7,572 nucleotides of DNA from Clostridiales bacterium (GTDB lineage Bacteria > Bacillota > Clostridia > Oscillospirales > Butyricicoccaceae), in NCBI GenBank assembly GCA_019421385.1, contig JAHZFK010000002.1, positions 34,229-41,800 of the forward strand, given 5' to 3'. Position numbers and translations under genes: made by a program. The notes beneath the pieces were generated by a model. It worked only from the letters and a program-made list of their open reading frames with translations, did no database searches and had not been told where the DNA came from. Numbering within the stretch: position 1 is the stretch's first letter; every line of letters begins with the position of its first letter. Of this stretch, positions 1-5,369 are shown piece by piece.

Positions 1-483
1 CGGACAGGCGCAGTACTGGCCGTTTTCCCGTTTGCTGCGCAGCACATCCTTGACCTTGCGTGAACCATCCCGCAAATAGACCTCGTTCATGGCAAACTGG
101 AACGGTGCCATGACGTTTTCATGTGCGGTATCAAAGTTGTCTGCAATGGTGAGATAGCGGATGCCATGCTCCGGGAAAAACTGCTCGGCGTAGTAACTGG
201 CTTCGCGCATGTCGCGTCCGAGACGGGACAGGTCTTTGGTCAGCACCATGTTGGCTTTGCCTTCATGCAGCTGCCGTAGCATGTCCTGAAAGGCCGGACG
301 GTCAAAGTTGCCGCCGGAATAGCCGTCGTCCACAAATTCTCGCACGAGCATAATGCTGTGGCGTTGGCAGTAGTCCCGAATCATTTGCCGCTGGTTTGCA
401 ATACTGGCGGATTCACTGCTGTGCGCCTCCTCATTGGAAAGACGCAAGTAAGCGAATGCCAATGTCATGTTACCGGTTCTCAT
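1..483 (-). CDS. Large serine site-specific recombinase, N-terminal part (3' end off the left edge)
   Basis: This is the start of a resolvase/invertase-type large serine recombinase, which cuts and rejoins DNA through a covalent phosphoserine link and usually moves integrative elements or transposons. Only 161 codons are in the window, and the frame is still open at base 1. The visible part is the catalytic domain: AYLRLSNEE near residues 11-19 with the presumed nucleophile Ser16, SIANQRQMIRDYC around 27-39, DDGYSGGNFDRPAF around 51-64, and TKDLSRLGRD around 81-90. The last block is characteristic of the TnpX/Tn4451-type branch. Start: ATG at 481-483 has AAAGGAG at 493-499, nine bases upstream; a second in-frame ATG five codons in is less well placed. 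The gene follows the 62-aa gene by 37 bp, probably as one transcript. The DNA-binding C-terminal domains are outside the window, so intactness is unknown. The family call is firm; the element type is inference. Confidence 0.93.
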   Translation of the reverse strand, partial: MRTGNMTLAFAYLRLSNEEAHSSESASIANQRQMIRDYCQRHSIMLVREFVDDGYSGGNFDRPAFQDMLRQLHEGKANMVLTKDLSRLGRDMREASYYAEQFFPEHGIRYLTIADNFDTAHENVMAPFQFAMNEVYLRDGSRKVKDVLRSKRENGQYCACP

Positions 484-520
484 ATGGTTTATCTCCTTTC
501 AGAACCGGCTCACGAAATGA

Positions 521-709
521 TTATACCGCGGTGCCGATCTTTTCGTCAATGGATGATGTTGTGTGTGCGGCTTGCTGCACACGCTGTTGGAGCAGTTCAC
601 CGATCGGACGATTGCCGACGTACTGCCGGCTGACCAGAAAAGTGCCTGCGCCGATCTGTGTCTGCGTTCCTTGTGCAGAAAGTGGGGTGGAATGCGGAGC
701 AGTATGCAT
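521..709 (-). CDS. Small recombinase-associated protein of unknown function (62 aa)
   Basis: I do not recognise a named family with confidence. The 62-residue product has a polar, threonine- and glutamine-rich N-terminus (about residues 1-18). A probable beta segment follows (IGAGTFLVSRQYVG, about 19-32), then a probable helix (RPIGELLQQRVQQAA, about 34-48) and a polar tail. Reality is supported by a near-perfect AAGGAGG Shine-Dalgarno 7 bases before the ATG at 707-709. Its position also helps: it lies 37 bp upstream of, and co-directional with, the recombinase. Small ORFs of this size next to serine recombinases are common in clostridial transposons (TnpW-like proteins, for instance). The strand-then-helix layout resembles that type, but this is only a suggestion. 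It might modulate recombination or be an unrelated cargo gene. An in-frame upstream ATG (742) is rejected because the Shine-Dalgarno lies downstream of it. Confidence 0.72.
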   Translation of the reverse strand: MHTAPHSTPLSAQGTQTQIGAGTFLVSRQYVGNRPIGELLQQRVQQAAHTTSSIDEKIGTAV

Positions 710-716
710 ATCAATT

Positions 717-723
717 CCTCCTT
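717..723 (-). promoter_or_regulatory. Ribosome binding site deciding the start of the 62-aa gene
   Basis: The minus strand reads AAGGAGG here, with 7 bases to the ATG at 707-709. This places the translation start inside a longer open frame that could otherwise begin at 742. Confidence 0.8.
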
Positions 724-752
724 TTCCTATAATTTGCATCATCCAAAGCGAA

Positions 753-780
753 ATTATGCGCTTACACAGTAGCTTTGCAA
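753..780 (-). promoter_or_regulatory. Possible sigma-A promoter for the 62-aa gene and recombinase
   Basis: On the minus strand, a -35-like TTGCAA (775-780) and a -10-like CATAAT (753-758) are separated by 16 bp, about 44 bp upstream of the 62-aa start. The -35 matches consensus at four of six positions and the -10 at five of six. A TACTGT hexamer occurs twice around it (766-771 and 781-786, written as ACAGTA on the plus strand), which could be an operator. It lies just inside the pepD terminator, where a new transcript would have to begin. This is consensus matching only. Confidence 0.45.
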
Positions 781-806
781 ACAGTATTGGACAGATAAAC
801 GGTTAG

Positions 807-850
807 AAAAAACGAAAAACCGCCGGATCTGCATCATGCAGAACCGGCGG
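807..850 (-). terminator. Rho-independent terminator of the peptide-utilisation cluster
   Basis: The hairpin at 820-850 pairs CCGCCGG with CCGGCGG, continues past one A/A mismatch, and pairs TCTGCAT with ATGCAGA, leaving almost no loop (closing around TCA). On the minus strand it is followed by TTTTTCGTTTTTT (807-819), a strong U-tract. It starts 52 bp after the pepD stop codon, so it should end the OPT to pepD transcript. The plus strand also has a short T run after the hairpin (852-856), so it could work both ways, but no plus-strand gene reads into it. Confidence 0.92.
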
Positions 851-902
851 CTTTTTATATTGCTGCATTTCTATAAATGGGAGATGTGGCTCTTAGAGGC
901 GG

Positions 903-2342
903 TTATTTGGCACGCGCGAGCACTTCAACAAGGAACTTCCAAACGCGTTGCACCGAAGAAATGCTCATACGTTCGCGCGGGGTATGGATTTCCGGCATAT
1001 CCGGGCCGATGGAAACGCAGTCCAAACCGGGGATTTTTCCGGCGAACAGGCCGCATTCCAGACCCGCATGGATGGCTTCGATCTTGGGGGCATGGCCGTA
1101 CTGCTCTTGGAATACCTCGACCATCAGCTCGCGCAGGGGAGAGTGCTCCTGATACTGCCAGCCGGTATATTCGCCTTCAAATTCCACACGACCGCCCAAC
1201 TGGTGAATCAGGCAGGCCAAGCGCCGCTTGAGCATCTGGAGCTGAGAGTCGATCGAGCTGCGCAGGCTGAACACAGCGCACAGTTCCTCATCCGTCGTGG
1301 TCAGAATACCGAGGTTAAGGGAGGTCTGAACCAGCCCCGGGATATCCGCACTCATAGCCAGAATGCCGTTGGGCAGGCAGGTGAGCATACAGATCACCTG
1401 ATCGGTGGTTTTTGCATCCAGCGGGCTCTGTGCCGTCTCCGCTGATTCGGTGCTGATCTGCAGCTTCGGGTCAGCGACGCGGCATTCCTCCTTCAAAGCC
1501 TCTGCCATTTCTGCGATGACTTCGCGCGCGGCTGCTTCGTCTGCGACCAAAACATCGGCAACCGACTCGACCGGGATTGCGTTGTTTTTCAAACCGCCGT
1601 TGACAGACTGGATGCGCAGCTCCGTGCGCAGGGCAATGGACTGCAATACGCGGCCCATCAGCATGTTGGCGTTGGCACGCCCTTTGTCGATCTCAGCGCC
1701 GGAGTGACCGCCGGTCAGGCCGCTCAGCGTGATGCGCAGGGCGCAGCCGGAAAATGCCTCGCGGCGCAGCGGCAGAATGCAGGTAGTGGTGTTGCCGCCC
1801 GCGCAGCTGACAGTGAAGATACCTTCGGCTTCCGAGTCCATATTGACCATTCTATGACCCTTGAGCGGGCTGACATCGAGCGAGTCCGCGCCCAGCAGGC
1901 CGATCTCTTCATCGACCGTGAACACGGCTTCTACACGCGGGTGCGCAAGGTCGTTTGCGTCGAGCACAGCCAGCGCCATAGCGACAGCAATACCGTCATC
2001 GCCGCCCAACGTGGTGCCCTTGGCGCGAACCCAGTCTCCGTCGATCATCAGATCCAGACCTTCGGTTTCCATGTCCTTGGCGCAGCTCGGGTCTTTTTCG
2101 CACACCATGTCCAAATGACCTTGCAAAATGATGGGCTCTGCCTGCTCGTAACCGGGCGTGGCTTCCTTGATGATAATAATATTGTTGTCGGCATCCTGAT
2201 GGTATTCCAGCTCGCGCTCCTGCGCGAAAGCAGCACACCAGTCGCTGATAGCCTTGGTATTGCCCGAGCCATGTGGGATGGCGCACATCTGCTCAAAAAA
2301 GCGGAATACACGTTGAGGCTCTAACTGTTCCAGTACATTCAT
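903..2342 (-). CDS. pepD: Aminoacyl-histidine dipeptidase / cytosol non-specific dipeptidase (M20 metallopeptidase)
   Basis: This is a cytosolic zinc dipeptidase of the PepD branch of family M20, which splits dipeptides (carnosine-like and many others) into amino acids. The 479-aa length is close to the roughly 485 of the E. coli enzyme. Expected metal and catalytic residues are visible. GHLDMV carries His76 and Asp78; GGDDG has bridging Asp115. TVDEEIG gives catalytic Glu145 and ligand Glu146; NMDSE gives Asp169; and the C-terminal PEIHTP has the last histidine (about 453). The hallmark AIHAGLECGLF is also present near the C-terminus. Start: ATG at 2340-2342 with AAGGAG seven bases upstream; translation from an earlier ATG (2462) would add 40 residues lying inside the preceding gene. 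It is the last gene of the cluster, 25 bp after the 114-aa gene and before a strong terminator. It plausibly finishes digestion of peptides imported by the OPT transporter. Confidence 0.96.
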   Translation of the reverse strand: MNVLEQLEPQRVFRFFEQMCAIPHGSGNTKAISDWCAAFAQERELEYHQDADNNIIIIKEATPGYEQAEPIILQGHLDMVCEKDPSCAKDMETEGLDLMIDGDWVRAKGTTLGGDDGIAVAMALAVLDANDLAHPRVEAVFTVDEEIGLLGADSLDVSPLKGHRMVNMDSEAEGIFTVSCAGGNTTTCILPLRREAFSGCALRITLSGLTGGHSGAEIDKGRANANMLMGRVLQSIALRTELRIQSVNGGLKNNAIPVESVADVLVADEAAAREVIAEMAEALKEECRVADPKLQISTESAETAQSPLDAKTTDQVICMLTCLPNGILAMSADIPGLVQTSLNLGILTTTDEELCAVFSLRSSIDSQLQMLKRRLACLIHQLGGRVEFEGEYTGWQYQEHSPLRELMVEVFQEQYGHAPKIEAIHAGLECGLFAGKIPGLDCVSIGPDMPEIHTPRERMSISSVQRVWKFLVEVLARAK

Positions 2343-2351
2343 TGTGTGATA

Positions 2352-2357
2352 CTCCTT
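2352..2357 (-). promoter_or_regulatory. Ribosome binding site deciding the pepD start
   Basis: The minus strand reads AAGGAG with 9 bases between it and the ATG at 2340-2342. The longer frame starting at 2462 overlaps the upstream gene and has no comparable site at its start, so the 479-aa form is preferred. Confidence 0.8.
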
Positions 2358-2367
2358 TTTGAAATGG

Positions 2368-2712
2368 TTATGATTTTCGTTTGTAGCTGGCATTGCCCGC
2401 GGGTTCAAGCAGCTGTTGCTCCAGCATATAGCGGGCGAGCTTTTTGGCGAACACAGTCGCATCTTGCACCTGTACCTGCTTGCGCGACCAGAACAGGCCT
2501 GCTTTGACGTTTTTGATCTGGCGGGCCATTTCCTTTTGGGAAATGGTTGGGTGCTGCTTCAGATATTGCATCACGCGGGCGGCACTTTTGTTCAGCAGGA
2601 TACGTTCCAAGTCGGCAGCCTGCGTCATGCTTTTGCGCAGTCCCCAGACATACAGAATGGCGGACGCAATGGCAAACAGGACGATGCCAACGATAATCTG
2701 TCCGGTGCTCAT
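2368..2712 (-). CDS. Small membrane-anchored protein with winged-helix-like cytoplasmic part (114 aa), unknown function
   Basis: I do not recognise a named family. Residues about 5-24 form one hydrophobic segment, followed by GLRKS, so by the positive-inside rule the rest should face the cytoplasm. Residues about 42-66 (SAARVMQYLKQHPTISQKEM and what follows) read like the first helices of a winged-helix DNA-binding domain: a helix, HPTIS, then a second helix. A further basic and helical stretch (about 85-100) completes a compact domain. The tail is basic (KRKS). The start ATG overlaps the stop of the PqqD-like gene as ATGA (2709-2712), a translational-coupling arrangement, and pepD follows after 25 bp. 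A membrane-tethered regulator or a partner of the transporter or PqqD-like protein are both possible. The winged-helix reading is by eye; a helical adaptor without DNA binding would look similar. The gene itself is well supported by context. Confidence 0.85.
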   Translation of the reverse strand: MSTGQIIVGIVLFAIASAILYVWGLRKSMTQAADLERILLNKSAARVMQYLKQHPTISQKEMARQIKNVKAGLFWSRKQVQVQDATVFAKKLARYMLEQQLLEPAGNASYKRKS

Positions 2713-3068
2713 GATTTTATCTTATCCTTTCCTTCAAACAGGATAAAACGGTTGTTGTGCAGAATCTGCATATACTTGACCAAACGATCGTACAACGGCT
2801 CAGCCTTTTCGCCGAATTGCGCTTTCATTTTGGTTGCAAGATTGCCGACGGTCTGCGTGCCGTCGATCGCTTTCCAAAGAAAGCTGCCGTATTCATCCAG
2901 CTTGATATGGCTGACACGCGGCGTATGAAAGAATTTTTGCGCAATGCGTGCATACACACCGCGGTGAACCATGTCGATCGTGACGATACCCTGTTCGTCC
3001 TGCGTCCAACTGTTCTGCGGATTGACCACAGGGATAAAGTCCAGATAGTTTTGTTGCTTTTTTGCCAT
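2709..3068 (-). CDS. Stand-alone PqqD-family protein (RiPP recognition element-like fold), 119 aa
   Basis: The product matches the PqqD family by pattern: a basic N-terminus, strands around residues 27-35 (GIVTIDMVHRG), then the characteristic HIKLDEYGSFLWKAIDG (about 54-70). TVGNLATKM and an amphipathic helix LYDRLVKYMQILHNNRFI (to about 109) follow. In PQQ, lasso-peptide and other RiPP pathways this fold binds a precursor leader peptide and hands it to a modifying enzyme. Here no precursor, radical-SAM enzyme or other PQQ gene is in the window, so PQQ synthesis is not implied and no pqqD symbol is given. Start: ATG at 3066-3068 with AGGAGG five bases upstream. It sits 77 bp after the OPT transporter gene and overlaps the next gene by ATGA. 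A peptide-binding role linked to imported peptides is an inference from fold and neighbours. Confidence 0.88.
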   Translation of the reverse strand: MAKKQQNYLDFIPVVNPQNSWTQDEQGIVTIDMVHRGVYARIAQKFFHTPRVSHIKLDEYGSFLWKAIDGTQTVGNLATKMKAQFGEKAEPLYDRLVKYMQILHNNRFILFEGKDKIKS

Positions 3069-3091
3069 AGTATCCTCCTATAATGATCAAA

Positions 3092-3122
3092 CAGGGCTGT
3101 ATACCAGTAGGATACAGCCCTG
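3092..3122 (-). terminator. Intercistronic hairpin between transporter and PqqD-like gene (weak terminator or mRNA-processing/stability element)
   Basis: A perfect 11-bp stem (CAGGGCTGTAT at 3092-3102 against ATACAGCCCTG at 3112-3122) encloses a 9-nt loop. On the minus strand it is followed by only TTTGATCATT, a poor U-tract, so full termination is doubtful. It ends 12 bases before the AGGAGG of the PqqD-like gene (3074-3079). Partial termination, 3'-end protection of the transporter message, or translational modulation would each fit and would lower expression of the three downstream genes relative to the transporter. Confidence 0.6.
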
Positions 3123-3145
3123 CTCGGAAGAAAGCAAGTGTTTTT

Positions 3146-5107
3146 TTATTTGTTCTTCTGCTGTTCTTTGGTTGCAAAGAGATAAATAGTGAGCAGCAGA
3201 AGCGCAAACACGATCAGACCACCGATGCGGCCGATGCTGAACGAGCCGCTCAGGTCGATGAATTCGCCGACATTGCTGCCTGCGCCCATCGGGATGACAG
3301 CCAGCATCGCCAGAATGATACCAACGATGCCTTCGCCAGCGATCAAGCCGGAAGAATACAGGATACCGGACTGGATAACCGTGTTCTTGTCCTTCTCAGA
3401 GCTGTACTTGCGCTTCTCGAGGAACCAGCGCAGAATACCGCCCAGCATGATCGGAACGGACAGATAAATGGGCAGATACAGGCCGAGGGAAACCGGCAGA
3501 ACCGGCAGACCAAGAATCTCAATGACCAGCGCAATGAAGACACCGGCAAAGACGAGGTTCCACGGCAGATTGCCGCCCATAACGCCTTCTACGATCATCT
3601 TCATCAGCGTTGCCTGCGGTGCGGGCAGTGCATCCGAACCGTAGCCGCCCCAAGCCATGGACAGCAGGTAAAGCGTGCCGCCGATGGCAATAGCGGAAAC
3701 CGCAACACCGATCAGCTCACCGATCTGCTGCTTTTTCGGGGTAGCGCCAACCAGGAAGCCAGTCTTGAGGTCCTGAGAGGTATCACCGGCGATCGCAGCG
3801 ATGACACAGATGATGCCGCCGATAACAATGGCAACCGTCATGCCTTCCGCACCGTCCGTGCCGGTGGATTTCAGCAGGATGGTGGAGATCAGAAGCGTAG
3901 CGATAGCCATACCCGAAACCGGGTTGTTCGAGGAACCGATCAGACCGACCATACGGGAGGATACCGTCGCAAAGAAGAAGCCGAAGACGATAACGATCAG
4001 TGCAGTGAAGAAGTTCAGCGGGATAGCCGGAATCAGCCACAGCGCCAGCGCAACAAGCAGGATGCCCAGCAGCACGCTGCGCATGGAAATATCCTGCTGC
4101 GTGCGCAGGGTGCTGGCTTCGCGGCCCTTGCCATAAACACCCATGGAGTCCTTAAAGGTGCGGATAATCATGGGCAGGGATTTCAGAAGGCTCAGCACGC
4201 CGCCGCAGGCAACCGCACCGGCGCCGATATAACGCAGATAGTTGCCCCACAGCGCGGAAACGCCGTTTTCAGCAACCTGCTGGCTGATGGTCATATCGGT
4301 GACAGGGAAGAGGATGGCGTCGCCGCCGAACAGGCACATGAGCGGCATGATGACCAGCCAGCCCAGTACACCGCCGGCAAACAGGTAAGAAGATACCCGT
4401 GCGCCGCAGATGTAACCAACACCAGCCAGAGCGGGCAGTACATCAATGCCGACACCAGAACCCTTATAAGCGGGGATGTCATAGGTGATTTCGCTGGGGA
4501 AGATCTTGAGGCCGTCAGCTACAAACTTGTAGATGGCGGCAATGAACAGACCGGAGAATACGGTCGACGCCTTGGAGCCGCCCTCTTCACCGGCAATCAG
4601 CACTTCAGCACAGGCCTGCCCTTCCGGATAAGCCAGCACGCCGTGCTCCTTGACGATCAGCGCGCTGCGCAGGGGTACCATCATCAGCACGCCCAGCACG
4701 CCGCCGCACAGTGCGATCAGGCCGATCTCCACCAGAGACGGCACATCGCACAGGCCTTCCTTTGCCCACATGAACAGAGCAGGCAGGGTGAAGATCGCAC
4801 CGGCTGCAACGGATTCACCAGCTGAGCCGATGGTCTGCACCATATTATTCTCCAGAATGGAGTCACGGCGCAGAATCTTACGGATGATGCCCATCGAGAT
4901 AACAGCAGCGGGTATGGAGGCAGACACGGTCATGCCGACACGCAGCCCAAGATAGGCGTTCGCACCGCCAAAGACGACTGCCAGAATGGCACCCAACAGG
5001 ATGGATACCACGGTAAATTCGGGCATGACTTTGTCGGCGGGAACATAGGGTTGGAATTCTTTCTTGTCCACAACATTCGATCCCTTCATTTTGTTTCTTG
5101 TCTGCAT
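3146..5107 (-). CDS. OPT-family oligopeptide transporter
   Basis: This is a polytopic inner-membrane protein of the oligopeptide transporter (OPT) family; bacterial members are thought to import small peptides, probably ion-coupled. Signatures by residue from the first ATG: PYVPADKVMPEFT (20-32), GANAYLGLRVGMTVSASIP (48-66), NNMVQTIGSAGESVAAGAIF (87-106), GLIGSSNNPVSGM (388-400), GDTSQDLKTGFLVGATPKK (441-459) and LPVLPVSLGLYLPIYLS (534-550). Roughly 15 hydrophobic segments are spread to the C-terminus, and 653 residues is normal for the family. Start is uncertain. ATGs at 5107 and 5089 lack a clear ribosome binding site. A GTG at 5069-5071 has AAGGGA nine bases upstream and would give VDKKEFQPYVPADK, close to where relatives usually begin (641 aa). 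The outermost start is reported so nothing is lost. The gene leads the cluster behind its own promoter, and the nearby dipeptidase supports a peptide substrate. Confidence 0.95.
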   Translation of the reverse strand: MQTRNKMKGSNVVDKKEFQPYVPADKVMPEFTVVSILLGAILAVVFGGANAYLGLRVGMTVSASIPAAVISMGIIRKILRRDSILENNMVQTIGSAGESVAAGAIFTLPALFMWAKEGLCDVPSLVEIGLIALCGGVLGVLMMVPLRSALIVKEHGVLAYPEGQACAEVLIAGEEGGSKASTVFSGLFIAAIYKFVADGLKIFPSEITYDIPAYKGSGVGIDVLPALAGVGYICGARVSSYLFAGGVLGWLVIMPLMCLFGGDAILFPVTDMTISQQVAENGVSALWGNYLRYIGAGAVACGGVLSLLKSLPMIIRTFKDSMGVYGKGREASTLRTQQDISMRSVLLGILLVALALWLIPAIPLNFFTALIVIVFGFFFATVSSRMVGLIGSSNNPVSGMAIATLLISTILLKSTGTDGAEGMTVAIVIGGIICVIAAIAGDTSQDLKTGFLVGATPKKQQIGELIGVAVSAIAIGGTLYLLSMAWGGYGSDALPAPQATLMKMIVEGVMGGNLPWNLVFAGVFIALVIEILGLPVLPVSLGLYLPIYLSVPIMLGGILRWFLEKRKYSSEKDKNTVIQSGILYSSGLIAGEGIVGIILAMLAVIPMGAGSNVGEFIDLSGSFSIGRIGGLIVFALLLLTIYLFATKEQQKNK

Positions 5108-5157
5108 AGTAGAGCGATAAAGTGAAAATGCAGTCGCTTAGTACAGACAACTCATAT

Positions 5158-5186
5158 ATTTTATACAAAAAGTTGCGATACGTCAA
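5158..5186 (-). promoter_or_regulatory. Sigma-A-type promoter of the OPT-PqqD-pepD cluster
   Basis: On the minus strand, -35 TTGACG (5181-5186, five of six) and -10 TAAAAT (5158-5163, five of six) are separated by exactly 17 bp. Transcription should begin near 5151, leaving about 45-80 nt of leader depending on which transporter start is used. It is the best promoter match in the window and faces the first gene of the cluster. Confidence 0.75.
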
Positions 5187-5225
5187 GGGATGCCGCGCTA
5201 TTTTGCGATAAAAAACGGCAAAATA
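5173..5225 (-). promoter_or_regulatory. Candidate operator: inverted repeat and direct repeats at the OPT promoter
   Basis: TATTTTGC (5199-5206) and GCAAAATA (5218-5225) form an exact 8-bp inverted repeat with an 11-bp gap, just upstream of the -35 box (about -48 to -74 from the likely start site). The octamer TTGCGATA also occurs twice, at 5173-5180 inside the promoter spacer and at 5203-5210, 30 bp apart, about three helical turns. A transcription factor could use either arrangement. The region is AT-rich, so chance is a real alternative. Confidence 0.35.
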
Positions 5226-5292
5226 ATAACAAATTCACGGAATTTTATTGTAGGAATATGTTGTCTTTTGATGAAGAAAGGGAATATGCAAA

Positions 5293-5333
5293 CAACCGGA
5301 ACAGTGCAAAAAGTGTTTGCACTGTTCCGGTTG
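5293..5333 (-). terminator. Strong hairpin downstream of galM, probable terminator of the gal genes
   Basis: An uninterrupted 18-bp stem (5293-5310 against 5316-5333) closes on a 5-nt loop, 36 bp after the galM stop. On the minus strand the tail is TTTGCATATTCCC, weak for a classical intrinsic terminator. The position between the gal genes and a fresh promoter still fits a transcript end. The remaining intergenic DNA (5187-5292 and 5334-5369) is AT-rich and holds no gene that I can see. Confidence 0.62.
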
Positions 5334-5369
5334 CGGTGATTTGCCGTAATAAAATGGTTTAATTTACCC

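Noticed and set aside
396..806. Overlapping plus-strand frames across the small gene and recombinase start
   Set aside because: Composition is irregular (many Cys, Ile, Pro), no domain is visible, and they run against two genes that have good ribosome binding sites.
2343..2462. A 40-residue N-terminal extension of pepD
   Set aside because: It overlaps the preceding 114-aa gene, does not resemble PepD, and the AAGGAG site points to the ATG at 2340-2342.
2709..3068. A PQQ cofactor biosynthesis gene
   Set aside because: The PqqD fold is shared by many RiPP and stand-alone proteins; no PqqA, PqqB, PqqC or PqqE is present, so the pathway assignment is not supported.
3083..4825. A 580-codon open frame on the plus strand opposite the OPT transporter gene
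   Set aside because: Its translation is very rich in Gln, Asp, Arg, His and Ala with no recognisable domain, while the opposite strand gives an unmistakable transporter. It is a codon-bias shadow.
5108..5160. A riboswitch or T-box leader ahead of the transporter
   Set aside because: The predicted leader is only about 45-80 nt and shows no T-box, stem-terminator or known aptamer pattern.
5232..5246. A CodY-box-like sequence upstream of the transporter promoter
   Set aside because: Only about 10 of 15 positions match the AATTTTCWGAAAATT consensus, which is expected by chance in AT-rich DNA, although a peptide-uptake cluster would be a logical CodY target.
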